The notes below the pieces were generated by a model. It saw nothing but the letters and a program-made list of their open reading frames with translations, was not told the DNA's origin and ran no database searches. From Bacteroidales bacterium (GTDB lineage Bacteria; Bacteroidota; Bacteroidia; Bacteroidales; P3): a DNA stretch of 14,453 nt. Positions 1 to 6,922 of this stretch are shown one piece after another; the first letter of the stretch is position 1; every line of letters starts with the position of its first letter. The stretch covers positions 1-14,453 of the forward strand of contig JAFZTV010000084.1 in the NCBI GenBank assembly GCA_017618625.1, given 5' to 3'. A program made the translations under genes and the position numbers.

Positions 1-674
<674 letters not shown>

Positions 675-678
675 TTAA

Positions 679-691
679 TGACATTTTGTCA
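679..691. promoter_or_regulatory. Short palindrome TGACA-TTT-TGTCA upstream of dnaK
   Basis: A perfect 5+3+5 palindrome about 110 bases before the dnaK start. Size and symmetry would suit a dimeric transcription factor. I cannot assign a regulator, and a 5-bp arm can occur by chance. Confidence 0.3.
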
Positions 692-716
692 CACATTGGT
701 AATGCTTATAAGCTTT

Positions 717-782
717 ATTCGGACTTGATTCGGACCTGACTCGGACTTCATACGGACCTAACTCGGACTTGACTCGGAGTTT
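717..782. repeat. 11-bp tandem repeat block A, six units
   Basis: Six head-to-tail 11-bp units of the form A(T/C)TCGGAC(T/C)TG start at 717, 728, 739, 750, 761 and 772. Most units keep the CGGAC core; the last has CGGAG. The period equals about one turn of B-DNA and is not a multiple of three, so this is not a coding repeat. Units differ at a few positions, so the array is not a recent slippage product. Confidence 0.85.
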
Positions 783-798
783 GAACAAATATGGGGAC

Positions 799-875
799 AA
801 AACCATACTAAAGTCATATCAAGGTCATGTGAAAGTCATGTGAAAGCCATATCAAAGCCATATCAAAGTCGTGTG
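799..875. repeat. 11-bp tandem repeat block B, six clear units plus one decayed
   Basis: Units of AAAG(T/C)CAT(ATC or GTG) start at 810, 821, 832, 843, 854 and 865. A more diverged copy lies at 799-809. The last three bases switch between ATC and GTG from unit to unit. The unit sequence is unrelated to block A just upstream, yet the period is the same 11 bp. The block ends 39 bases before the start of the small ORF at 915. Confidence 0.85.
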
Positions 876-914
876 ACATGAAATATTTTACCGTCGGCTA
901 CGTTATTAAAAATA

Positions 915-1121
915 ATGAGTGATATGGACATAAACGAAGAGCTACGTCGGCTGAAACAACTGCTGGAAAACTATGAAGAGCTGGTTGCTGACAATATGGA
1001 CGACGGCAGTTATGTGGCTCGCGGCAACGGCTTCTGCGATGTGAAATACAGCGAAGACTTCATCGAAGGGCGTATCGCCGATATAAAGCAGCGCATCGCT
1101 GAGCTTGAGACTGATAAATAG
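915..1121 (+). CDS. Small acidic protein of unknown function (68 aa)
   Basis: The ATG at 915 follows an A-rich stretch typical of Bacteroidota starts, and the frame ends in TAG. The protein is charged and probably mostly helical, with two heptad-like stretches: residues 5-25 (INEELRRLKQLLENYEELVA) and 48-68 (EDFIEGRIADIKQRIAELET). They are separated by a short glycine-rich piece containing a single Cys. It has no signal peptide and no membrane segment. It lies 42 bases before recR on the same strand, so the two are probably co-transcribed. I do not recognise the family. An overlapping antisense frame exists, but this one has the better start context and co-orientation. Confidence 0.7.
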   Translation: MSDMDINEELRRLKQLLENYEELVADNMDDGSYVARGNGFCDVKYSEDFIEGRIADIKQRIAELETDK

Positions 1122-1130
1122 TGTTCCTAA

Positions 1131-1160
1131 ATCAAACATCGCATATCAAACATCCCGCAT
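1131..1160. repeat. Direct repeat of 14-16 bp before recR
   Basis: ATCAAACATC occurs at 1131-1140 and again at 1145-1154, each followed by GCAT (with two extra C in the second copy). The pair fills most of the 42-base gap between the small ORF and the TTG start of recR. Confidence 0.6.
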
Positions 1161-1163
1161 CTA

Positions 1164-1781
1164 TTGAATCTCCCTTCAAATAAACTGCAACAGGCTGTTG
1201 ACCAGCTGGCATCGCTACCGGGCGTGGGAAAGCGCACGGCGCTGCGGTTTGCCCTCCACCTTATGAGGCAGGACGAGGCACGGTTCGCAGATTTCGTCTC
1301 GTCGGTTGCGGCATTGAAGACCGACGTGCACCTCTGCCGCCGCTGCCACTGTGTCAGCGACGATGAATTGTGTCCGATATGCAGCAGCCCCAAGCGGCAG
1401 CACGGCATCGTGTGTGTGGTGGAGAACATACAGGATGTGCTCGCCATTGAGAATACGCAGCAGTACAGGGGTGTATATCATGTTCTTGGAGGTGTGATTT
1501 CGCCGATTGACGGCATAGGCATACGCGACATCAATATCGCATCGCTTCTGAACCGCATACAGCAGGCCGATCCAGAGCCTGTGCAGGAGGTCATACTTGC
1601 CCTGCCTACGACGATGGAGGGCGACACTACGGCGTTCTACATTAACAAGCAGCTGCTACCTTTCGGCGTGAAGGTGAGCGCCATAGCTCGCGGCATCTCG
1701 GTGGGAGACAGCCTTGAATATGCCGACGAACTTACGCTTGCACGCTCTATTCTTCATCGCGTCCCGTTCAGCAGTCAGTAA
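1164..1781 (+). CDS. recR: Recombination mediator protein RecR
   Basis: Cytoplasmic protein of the RecFOR pathway that helps load RecA on gapped single-stranded DNA. At 205 aa it has the usual family length. A helix-hairpin-helix is seen at residues 15-34 (LASLPGVGKRTALRFALHLM). A C4 zinc finger follows, with C58, C61, C70 and C73 (LCRRC...LCPIC). The Toprim domain starts at about 82 (IVCVVE), and the C-terminal motif is GDSLEYADELTLARS at 181-195. The frame has no ATG before the conserved part; the only good start is TTG at 1164, giving an N-terminus that fits the family. Downstream, the GH3 gene starts 23 bases after the stop. Confidence 0.96.
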   Translation: MNLPSNKLQQAVDQLASLPGVGKRTALRFALHLMRQDEARFADFVSSVAALKTDVHLCRRCHCVSDDELCPICSSPKRQHGIVCVVENIQDVLAIENTQQYRGVYHVLGGVISPIDGIGIRDINIASLLNRIQQADPEPVQEVILALPTTMEGDTTAFYINKQLLPFGVKVSAIARGISVGDSLEYADELTLARSILHRVPFSSQ

Positions 1782-1804
1782 AATTACTATTCATTATCTA
1801 TTTT

Positions 1805-2962
1805 ATGCATCGGTATTCTCTTTTTATTCTATGTTTCTGCCTTATGACGGTGGCTTGTGCGCAGAAAGCTAGTGAGAACAAGAAGTCAGACGGCAAGAAA
1901 AAAATAGTTGAGCAGAAAGCGGAACTGCGTCGCGATATCGGTGAGATGCTGATTGTCGGCTTCCGTGGGTATAGTGTTGCCGATACCAGTCACATTCGTC
2001 GAGACATTGTTGACTATCACATCGGTGGTGTTATACTTTTTGAATACGATGCGCCCAGCGGAAAGCATGTACGCAATGTGTCGTCGCCCAGACAGTTGGA
2101 ATCGCTTTGCTATCAGTTGCAGTCGCTCACGGATGAAACGCTACTCATTGGTATCGACCAGGAGGGTGGACGAGTGAACCGCCTGCGTGCGGATAGGGGA
2201 TTCCCGAAGTTCATGTCGGCCAAGAAGTCGGCGGAATACGGCAACGACACGATACGCCACTATGCCGCCCTCACCGCCGCGCAGTTGAAGAGGGTAGGGG
2301 TGAACCTGAACTTCGCACCCTGCGTGGATGTAGATGTTAACCCTGAGTGCCCAGTGATAGGCAAACTGGACCGTAGTTTCTCGAAGTCGCCCAAGACAGT
2401 TGCCAACGCCGCCCGTATCTGGATTGAGGAGCAGCGCAAGAAGGGCGTTGTGTCATGCCTGAAGCACTTTCCCGGACACGGTAGCGCCAAAGGCGACACC
2501 CACTTGGGCCTCGTGGACGTGACCGACACATGGAAAGCGTTGGAGCTGGAACCGTACAAGACTTTGATTTCCGAAGGGGTGGTGGATATGGTGATGACGG
2601 CGCATGTTATAAATCGCAAACTCGACAAGGAGTATCCTTCGTCGCTCTCCAACCTCATCACAACCAAGTTGCTGAGAGATTCGCTGGGTTACAATGGTGT
2701 GATTATTACAGACGATATGGCTATGGGAGCTATCGTGAACGAATATGGCTTTGAAGAAGCCATACGTCTCGCCATCGCCGCAGGGGCAGACTTGTTGTGC
2801 CTTTCTAACAACGGTAAGGAGTATAACGCGAACGTTGTGCCGCAGACCGTAGCCATTGTCGAGAAACTGGTGGCAGAAGGCAAAATCTCGGCCAAGGACA
2901 TCCATACCTCCGCCGAAAGGATAAGAAAACTGAAAGCATCTGTTTTAGGAAATGGGAATTAG
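1805..2962 (+). CDS. Lipoprotein glycoside hydrolase family 3 (NagZ-like beta-N-acetylhexosaminidase)
   Basis: Predicted to cleave beta-N-acetylglucosaminides, probably from peptidoglycan fragments, by the two-step retaining GH3 mechanism. A signal peptide ends in the lipobox TVAC, with lipidated C18, so the enzyme is membrane-anchored in the envelope. The catalytic barrel shows IGIDQEGGRVNRL (115-127), KHFPGHGSAKGDTH (220-233) and VIITDDMAMG (299-308). In the NagZ subfamily the Asp/His pair, here D231 and H233, acts as acid/base, and the Asp in the TDDM motif (D303 by alignment) is the nucleophile. All are present, so it should be active. At 385 aa it is close to single-domain NagZ plus an export signal. 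Classical proteobacterial NagZ is cytoplasmic, so this is a surface or periplasmic relative; the exact substrate is inference. Confidence 0.93.
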   Translation: MHRYSLFILCFCLMTVACAQKASENKKSDGKKKIVEQKAELRRDIGEMLIVGFRGYSVADTSHIRRDIVDYHIGGVILFEYDAPSGKHVRNVSSPRQLESLCYQLQSLTDETLLIGIDQEGGRVNRLRADRGFPKFMSAKKSAEYGNDTIRHYAALTAAQLKRVGVNLNFAPCVDVDVNPECPVIGKLDRSFSKSPKTVANAARIWIEEQRKKGVVSCLKHFPGHGSAKGDTHLGLVDVTDTWKALELEPYKTLISEGVVDMVMTAHVINRKLDKEYPSSLSNLITTKLLRDSLGYNGVIITDDMAMGAIVNEYGFEEAIRLAIAAGADLLCLSNNGKEYNANVVPQTVAIVEKLVAEGKISAKDIHTSAERIRKLKASVLGNGN

Positions 2963-2993
2963 TGGTTAGCTGTCAGCTGTCAGTAGTTAGTCT
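2959..2993. repeat. Heptamer tandem repeat after the GH3 gene
   Basis: Five consecutive 7-bp units of the form T(T/C)AG followed by three variable bases. The GH3 stop codon TAG (2960-2962) lies inside the first unit. The same kind of heptamer array occurs upstream of floA (5417-5444) and upstream of ispF (6758-6792). Confidence 0.6.
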
Positions 2994-3025
2994 TTTAAAA
3001 CCTTATAATCGTTTCAACCTTAGCT

Positions 3026-3199
3026 ATGAAAAAACGTTATGCCATATATATAATGCTTGCCCTCGTGTGTCTGCTGGCGTCGGGGTGCAGCAAGAAAGGC
3101 TCCGCCATGCCTAAACACCGCAAGCGCAAACATTGCGACTGCCCCTATTTCAGCCAGAACACCATACAGGAAGTGCAAGATGCCGTGATATGGCAGTGA
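3026..3199 (+). CDS. Small lipoprotein of unknown function (57 aa)
   Basis: The ATG at 3026 opens MKKRYAIYIMLALVCLLASG followed by CSKKG. This is a lysine-rich start, a hydrophobic segment and a lipobox (LASGC, lipidated C21). The mature part is only about 37 residues: a basic patch (PKHRKRKH), then HCDCPYF with a CxC pair, and it ends VIWQ. After Cys21 the residues are basic (SKK) rather than acidic. Surface-exported Bacteroidota lipoproteins often carry acidic residues there, so a periplasm-facing location is likelier (inference). The stop overlaps the start of the next gene by 10 bases (3190-3199), suggesting translational coupling. I do not know its function. Confidence 0.82.
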   Translation: MKKRYAIYIMLALVCLLASGCSKKGSAMPKHRKRKHCDCPYFSQNTIQEVQDAVIWQ

Positions 3200-3846
3200 T
3201 TGACGAAAGACGGACGGACCGGTTTCATGACATAATGTCGCAATATGTGCCGCAGCAAGCTGTTGACGACATTGTAAAGTTTATTACTGAATATTCAATA
3301 CATCTCAAAATCACCCGCGAGCGGCAGAGCAAGTTCGGCGACTACCGACTTCCGTCGGCAAAGAAGCCTGGCCACTGTATCAGCGTGAACGGGTGCCTGG
3401 AGCCGTGCGCGTTCCTTCTTGTCATGCTTCACGAACTGGCTCACATGCTAACCTTTATTGACCACGGGCGACGAGTGAAACCTCACGGAGTCGAGTGGCA
3501 GGAACATTATAGGCGGTTGATATTGCAGTTTGTGACAAAGGGCTGTTTCCCGTCGGAAGTGGAGTCGTTGCTGAAGGCTTACTCTTCCACGCTACCGCTC
3601 AGCAAAAAGCTTGAGCGCGAAATAGACCGCAAGCTGAACATAATGCCCTCCACCCAGTCGGATGCACCGACACTTGATTCTGTCGGCTCCCATGCCGCAG
3701 GCATACGTTTCAGAATAGCCGGCAGGTCGGGACACACCTTCGAGACCGTCGAGAAACTGCGTACAAGGTGGAAGTGCCGCGATGTGGCCACAGGCAGGCT
3801 CTATACTGTCTCGGGCTCAGCTCCCGTGGTGCTTGAAAACAACTGA
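3190..3846 (+). CDS. SprT-like zinc metallopeptidase domain protein
   Basis: I place the start at the ATG at 3190, which overlaps the preceding lipoprotein stop. The frame stays open further upstream, to a methionine codon at 3133, but that part lies inside the lipoprotein gene and looks like read-through of its other frame. The 218-aa product has the zinc protease motif HELAH (81-85, with E82 catalytic), preceded by a hydrophobic strand (FLLVML). A KPHGVEW motif (97-103) supplies the probable third zinc ligand, H99. This HExxH...H pattern is that of SprT/Spartan-like proteins. The C-terminal part (about 150-218) is less conserved and ends in strands resembling a small beta domain (RTRWKCRDVATGRLYTVSG). 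No signal peptide, so cytoplasmic. The physiological substrate in this family is mostly unknown; eukaryotic Spartan cleaves DNA-protein crosslinks. Confidence 0.88.
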   Translation: MAVIDERRTDRFHDIMSQYVPQQAVDDIVKFITEYSIHLKITRERQSKFGDYRLPSAKKPGHCISVNGCLEPCAFLLVMLHELAHMLTFIDHGRRVKPHGVEWQEHYRRLILQFVTKGCFPSEVESLLKAYSSTLPLSKKLEREIDRKLNIMPSTQSDAPTLDSVGSHAAGIRFRIAGRSGHTFETVEKLRTRWKCRDVATGRLYTVSGSAPVVLENN

Positions 3847-3882
3847 ATTTAACTTTTATCCCCACATAATCTATACTTTAAA

Positions 3883-4359
3883 ATGGCGAAACTACAGAAA
3901 ACCAATGCGGCTCGAATACTCGACCAGCGAAAGATTGCATACGAGCTTATCCCATACGAGGTTGACGAGTCCGACCTCGGTGCGCAGCATATAGCCGACC
4001 AACTGGGTGAAGACATAAACCATGTGTTCAAAACCCTAGTCTTGCGTGGTGAGCGCAAAGGCTACTTCGTATGCGTCATACCTGGCTATGCCGAAGTTGA
4101 TTTGAAGAAGGCGGCGCAGGTTATGGGCGACAAGAAGTGCGACCTCATACCGATGAAAGAACTTCTGCCGCTTACAGGATACATACGTGGCGGCTGCTCG
4201 CCTATCGGCATGAAGAAGCCTTTCCCGACGTTCATCCACGAGAGTTGCCAATTGTTTGACTATATCTACGTGAGCGCAGGTCAGCGTGGGCTTCAGTTCC
4301 GTCTGTCTCCCGACGACCTCATAAAAACTGTGCCGGCGACGGTTGCCGACTTGGTATAA
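3883..4359 (+). CDS. ybaK: Cys-tRNA(Pro)/Cys-tRNA(Cys) deacylase, YbaK family
   Basis: Trans-acting editing enzyme that hydrolyses cysteine mischarged on tRNA(Pro), protecting translation from Cys-for-Pro errors. The 158-aa protein shows the family pattern: VFKTLVLRGE around K50 (the invariant lysine), a VIPGYAEVDLKKAA segment (65-78), then GYIRGGCSPIGMKK (99-112), the YbaK hallmark, and FDYIYVSAGQRGLQ near the end. Length is normal. The ATG at 3883 lies 36 bases after the metallopeptidase gene on the same strand. It is the last gene of the plus-strand run; a strong hairpin terminator begins right at its stop codon. Confidence 0.95.
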   Translation: MAKLQKTNAARILDQRKIAYELIPYEVDESDLGAQHIADQLGEDINHVFKTLVLRGERKGYFVCVIPGYAEVDLKKAAQVMGDKKCDLIPMKELLPLTGYIRGGCSPIGMKKPFPTFIHESCQLFDYIYVSAGQRGLQFRLSPDDLIKTVPATVADLV

Positions 4360-4400
4360 AAATCAAGAGGGATAGTCTTTCGAACCGTCCCTCTTGATTT
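4360..4400. terminator. Bidirectional intrinsic terminator between ybaK and floA
   Basis: A perfect 13-bp inverted repeat: AAATCAAGAGGGA at 4360-4372 pairs with TCCCTCTTGATTT at 4388-4400 around a 15-base loop. The stem is flanked by A on one side and ends in T on the other, so it can terminate transcription on both strands. It lies directly between two convergent genes, with the ybaK stop at 4357-4359 and the floA stop at 4418-4420. Confidence 0.9.
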
Positions 4401-4417
4401 ATCATGGGATTTACAGC

Positions 4418-5398
4418 TTATTTCTCGCCGGGTTTCTTCACCTGCTGCTGGGCGGGTTTTGAGATGCTCTCGCGCATGTCGGTGTCGGCCTGGATGTTCT
4501 TCATACGATAGTAGTCCATGATGCCGAGGTTGCCGCTGCGGAAAGCCTCTGCCATAGCTTTGGGCACTTCAGCCTCAGCCTCGATAACGTGGGCTCGGGC
4601 TTCCTGAGCACGGGCTTTCATCTCCTGCTCCTGAGCCACAGCCATAGCGCGACGCTCCTCTGCCTTTGCCTGAGCGATGTTCTTGTCGGCGTTGGCTTGG
4701 TCCATCTGCAGCTGTGCTCCGATGTTCTTTCCGACGTCGATGTCGGCGATGTCGATGGAGAGGATTTCGAAAGCGGTGCCGCTGTCAAGACCTTTGGTGA
4801 GCACCAGCTTGGATATGGAGTCGGGGTTCTCAAGCACCTGCTTGTGGCTTGTGGCTGAACCGATGGAGGTCACGATACCTTCGCCAACGCGGGCAAGGAT
4901 GGTTTCTTCGCCGGCGCCTCCGACGAGTTGCTTGATGTTGGTTCGCACGGTTACACGTGCTTTGGCAATCAGCTGGATACCGTCCTTGGCGACTGCAGCC
5001 ACAGGAGGAGTGTCGATCACTTTGGGGTTGACCGAAGTCTGCACGGCTTTCAGCACATCGCGGCCTGCGAGGTCGATAGCGGTAGCGGTTTTGAAGTCGA
5101 GGTTCATGTTGGCTTTGTCAGCCGAGATAAGGGCGTTGACCACCGAGTTGACGCGTCCGCCAGCCAGGTAGTGGGCTTCCAGCTCGTTCTGGTTGAGTTT
5201 CAATCCAGCTTTTGAAGCCGAGATGAGGTTGTTCACGATAACCGACGGCGGGACCTTATGGAAACGCATGAACACCAACTGGACGAGCGAGGTGTGAACT
5301 CCTGAAATCAATGCCTGGAACCATATTCCGATGGGGAAGAAAATCAGGAATATGATTAATGCCACGATGGCAATTCCGATAATAATTAATGTTTCCAT
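4418..5398 (-). CDS. floA: Flotillin-like protein FloA
   Basis: Membrane scaffold protein of functional membrane microdomains. The 326-aa protein starts [21 protein letters not shown], a hydrophobic membrane segment, followed by a second hydrophobic stretch to about residue 45 ([13 protein letters not shown]). The conserved FloA body follows: [35 protein letters not shown], the PHB/SPFH-type region with [20 protein letters not shown], and [20 protein letters not shown]. An Ala/Glu-rich helical coiled-coil then covers about 240-285 ([17 protein letters not shown]). It ends in a polar tail. Length matches family. It lies 57 bases downstream of an nfeD-family gene on the same strand; this pairing is common, and NfeD proteins are thought to work with flotillins. 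Confidence 0.96.
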   Translation of the reverse strand: METLIIIGIAIVALIIFLIFFPIGIWFQALISGVHTSLVQLVFMRFHKVPPSVIVNNLISASKAGLKLNQNELEAHYLAGGRVNSVVNALISADKANMNLDFKTATAIDLAGRDVLKAVQTSVNPKVIDTPPVAAVAKDGIQLIAKARVTVRTNIKQLVGGAGEETILARVGEGIVTSIGSATSHKQVLENPDSISKLVLTKGLDSGTAFEILSIDIADIDVGKNIGAQLQMDQANADKNIAQAKAEERRAMAVAQEQEMKARAQEARAHVIEAEAEVPKAMAEAFRSGNLGIMDYYRMKNIQADTDMRESISKPAQQQVKKPGEK

Positions 5399-5416
5399 TG
5401 TATTGTTGTTTTGTTG

Positions 5417-5444
5417 TTAGTGATCAGTTGTTAGTGGTTAGTGA
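5417..5444. repeat. Heptamer tandem repeat between nfeD-family gene and floA
   Basis: Four consecutive 7-bp units start at 5417, 5424, 5431 and 5438: TTAGTGA, TCAGTTG, TTAGTGG and TTAGTGA. They fill half of the 57-base gap between the two genes and lie in the floA 5' leader. Confidence 0.65.
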
Positions 5445-5455
5445 TTACCTTTTGA

Positions 5456-5935
5456 TTAAAATCTTTCGTCGTCAGATTCTTTGACGTCGATGCGGTAGCC
5501 TTCTACGGCGATTACTTCAATCGGCTTATCGGGGTCGATGAACTTGTTTATGGCGTGGACTTCAACCAGTACGCCGTCGATGAGAGCCTTGCCGGTCGGA
5601 GCGAGGCGTGCGACGGTCTTGCCGTGAGCGCCTACCTGTATGGTTTTGCGGTCTATCTGGTTTACCTTGCTGTCAGACTCTTCCTTGAGGCTGAATTTCT
5701 TCCAGGTCTTGGATTTGAGCAGAAAGACAAGGAACACCACCGTGAGGGCGATGCACCCCACCAGAACCAGCGAACCAGCTGTGTTGCCGTAGCTTTTATA
5801 TGTCCACCAGATGCCGAATGCGAGCATCAGTAATCCGATGCTACCCGCAATGCCGCCGGGCAGTGCCACGATTTCAAGCGTCAACAATATAAGGCCGACG
5901 GCCAATACGATAATGATAAGAGCGATATCTATCAT
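5456..5935 (-). CDS. NfeD-family membrane protein (short form, flotillin partner)
   Basis: A 159-aa integral membrane protein. Three hydrophobic segments lie at about 3-22, 26-45 and 53-73. The LPGGIAG piece (25-31) between the first two is the typical NfeD turn. The C-terminal soluble part (about 95-152) has the NfeD OB-fold pattern: VGAHGKTVARLAPTGKALIDG, then a strand with VEVHA and IEVIAVEGYRIDV. The serine-protease domain of long NfeD proteins is absent, so this is the short, non-proteolytic class. Known short NfeD proteins are encoded next to flotillin genes, as here with floA, and are thought to help microdomain assembly. Confidence 0.92.
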   Translation of the reverse strand: MIDIALIIIVLAVGLILLTLEIVALPGGIAGSIGLLMLAFGIWWTYKSYGNTAGSLVLVGCIALTVVFLVFLLKSKTWKKFSLKEESDSKVNQIDRKTIQVGAHGKTVARLAPTGKALIDGVLVEVHAINKFIDPDKPIEVIAVEGYRIDVKESDDERF

Positions 5936-5946
5936 GATGATTGTGT

Positions 5947-5970
5947 TTAATGCGTTATTGCGTTAATGTG
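5947..5970. repeat. Octamer tandem repeat between clpS and nfeD-family gene
   Basis: Three head-to-tail 8-bp units: TTAATGCG, TTATTGCG and TTAATGTG. They lie in the 53-base gap upstream of the nfeD-family start codon. The array is short and partly degenerate. Confidence 0.5.
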
Positions 5971-5988
5971 TTTACTTGAAACTCAAAA

Positions 5989-6270
5989 CTATTGAACTAT
6001 CTCCGTTGTCAGTTGTTTGTCAAGCAGGGAGGTGTGCATGGGGAGTAGTGTTTCGTAGCTGCCGTTCTTTATCACGCATTTGCCTTTGCAGTGGACAATG
6101 ATGGCGCATTGTTCGGCTTGGTTCACGGTGTGTCGGCAGATGTCAACGAGTGCCTTTATCACGTAGTCGAAGGTGTGTACGTCGTCGTTGTATAGCAGCA
6201 GCTTGCATCCTTCGTCGTTTAGGGTCGCTATGTCTTCTTCGGACTTTGTATGCGTCTTGGATTTTTCCAT
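5989..6270 (-). CDS. clpS: ATP-dependent Clp protease adaptor ClpS
   Basis: Cytoplasmic adaptor that binds N-terminal destabilising residues of proteins (N-end rule) and delivers them to ClpA/ClpC with ClpP. The 93-aa protein has the family core: LLLYNDDVHTFDYVIKAL (24-41) with the NDD loop that lines the N-degron pocket, then CAIIVHCKGKCVIKNGSYE with H60 at the place of the conserved pocket histidine. The first 20 residues are polar and flexible, as in other ClpS. The start codon is 4 bases after the ispF stop, so the two genes should be co-transcribed and translationally coupled. Somewhat divergent from proteobacterial ClpS, but the motif spacing is right. Confidence 0.92.
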   Translation of the reverse strand: MEKSKTHTKSEEDIATLNDEGCKLLLYNDDVHTFDYVIKALVDICRHTVNQAEQCAIIVHCKGKCVIKNGSYETLLPMHTSLLDKQLTTEIVQ

Positions 6271-6274
6271 GGTT

Positions 6275-6754
6275 TTAGCGGTCGGTGGTCAGTATTGTTA
6301 CGGCATGTGCCGAAATGCCTTCTTCGCGGCCCTCGAAGCCCAAATGTTCGGTTGTTGTGGCTTTCACCGACACGCGGTCGATGTCTATGCCCATCGTCTC
6401 GGCCAGGTTCTGGCGCATCTGCTGGATATAGGGGGCCACCTTGGGCTTCTGCATACACAGAATGCTGTCTATGTTGCCTACAGAGTAGCCATTCTCGTTT
6501 ATCAGCCTTACGGTCTCTTTCAGCAGCAGTCGGCTGTCGATGCCTTTGTATTTGGGGTCGGTGTCGGGGAAGTGCTTTCCGATGTCGCCCAAGGCGGCGG
6601 CGCCGAGCAGGGCGTCGCAGATGGCGTGAATCAGCACATCGGCGTCGGAGTGGCCCACCAGACCTTTGGAGTGCTCAATCTTTACTCCGCCCAAGGTGAG
6701 CGGCAACCCCTCTTGGAGCTGGTGAACATCGTAACCTATGCCGACTCGGAACAT
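6275..6754 (-). CDS. ispF: 2-C-methyl-D-erythritol 2,4-cyclodiphosphate synthase IspF
   Basis: Enzyme of the MEP isoprenoid pathway: it converts CDP-ME 2-phosphate to the cyclic diphosphate MEcPP, releasing CMP. The 159-aa protein starts [14 protein letters not shown]9 and H11, with H43 in [19 protein letters not shown], form the divalent metal site. The signature [15 protein letters not shown] (133-147) binds the nucleotide. Length is that of the family, a homotrimer. It lies between porV and clpS on the same strand. As I recall, ispF also follows porU-porV in Porphyromonas gingivalis, so the order may be conserved. The 168-base gap upstream holds three short repeat arrays. Confidence 0.97.
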   Translation of the reverse strand: MFRVGIGYDVHQLQEGLPLTLGGVKIEHSKGLVGHSDADVLIHAICDALLGAAALGDIGKHFPDTDPKYKGIDSRLLLKETVRLINENGYSVGNIDSILCMQKPKVAPYIQQMRQNLAETMGIDIDRVSVKATTTEHLGFEGREEGISAHAVTILTTDR

Positions 6755-6757
6755 GAT

Positions 6758-6792
6758 TTAGTGATTAGTGACTAGTGATTAGTGATTAGTGA
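6758..6792. repeat. Heptamer tandem repeat TTAGTGA upstream of ispF
   Basis: Five nearly identical 7-bp units start at 6758, 6765, 6772, 6779 and 6786. Four are TTAGTGA and the middle one CTAGTGA. It begins 4 bases before the ispF start codon in the direction of transcription, so it is in the ispF leader, where the transcript reads TCACTAA repeats. Confidence 0.8.
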
Positions 6793-6825
6793 TTTGACAA
6801 TACTAAGTACTGACCGCTGACTTCG

Positions 6826-6873
6826 TTGATATGTTGATATGTGAAGTTGTTAAGTTGTGAAATTGTGAAGGAA
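6826..6873. repeat. Octamer repeat array in the porV-ispF spacer
   Basis: Two exact TTGATATG units (6826-6833 and 6834-6841) are followed by degenerate 8-bp units TGAAGTTG, TTAAGTTG, TGAAATTG and TGAAGGAA. The period changes from the 7 bp of the neighbouring arrays to 8 bp. Confidence 0.55.
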
Positions 6874-6875
6874 AT

Positions 6876-6903
6876 CTTTAACCTTTAACCCTTAACCTTT
6901 ATT
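6876..6903. repeat. Heptamer repeat CTTTAAC downstream of porV
   Basis: Four 7-bp units: CTTTAAC, CTTTAAC, CCTTAAC and CTTTATT. The array starts 20 bases beyond the porV stop codon in the direction of transcription. It is the third array within the same 168-base spacer. Confidence 0.6.
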
Positions 6904-6922
6904 GCCCTGTGCGGGCACGCAC

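Noticed and set aside
717..875. The 11-bp repeats as a CRISPR array
   Set aside because: The units are only 11 bp, follow each other without unique spacers, vary in sequence, and no cas gene is nearby.
2016..2050. LVAC in the PorV signal peptide compared with true lipoboxes such as that of the GH3 protein (TVAC, encoded near 1845-1858)
   Set aside because: PorV has a lipobox-like LVAC at residues 12-15, but PorV family members are barrels cleaved by signal peptidase I, and VQA|Q follows directly; I therefore do not call PorV a lipoprotein. The coordinates given are only nearby GH3 sequence used for comparison.
3133..3189. A longer N-terminus for the SprT-like protein
   Set aside because: The 19 extra codons are the other frame of the small lipoprotein gene, Arg/His/Pro-rich and without family similarity. 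The ATG at 3190 gives a natural overlap start.
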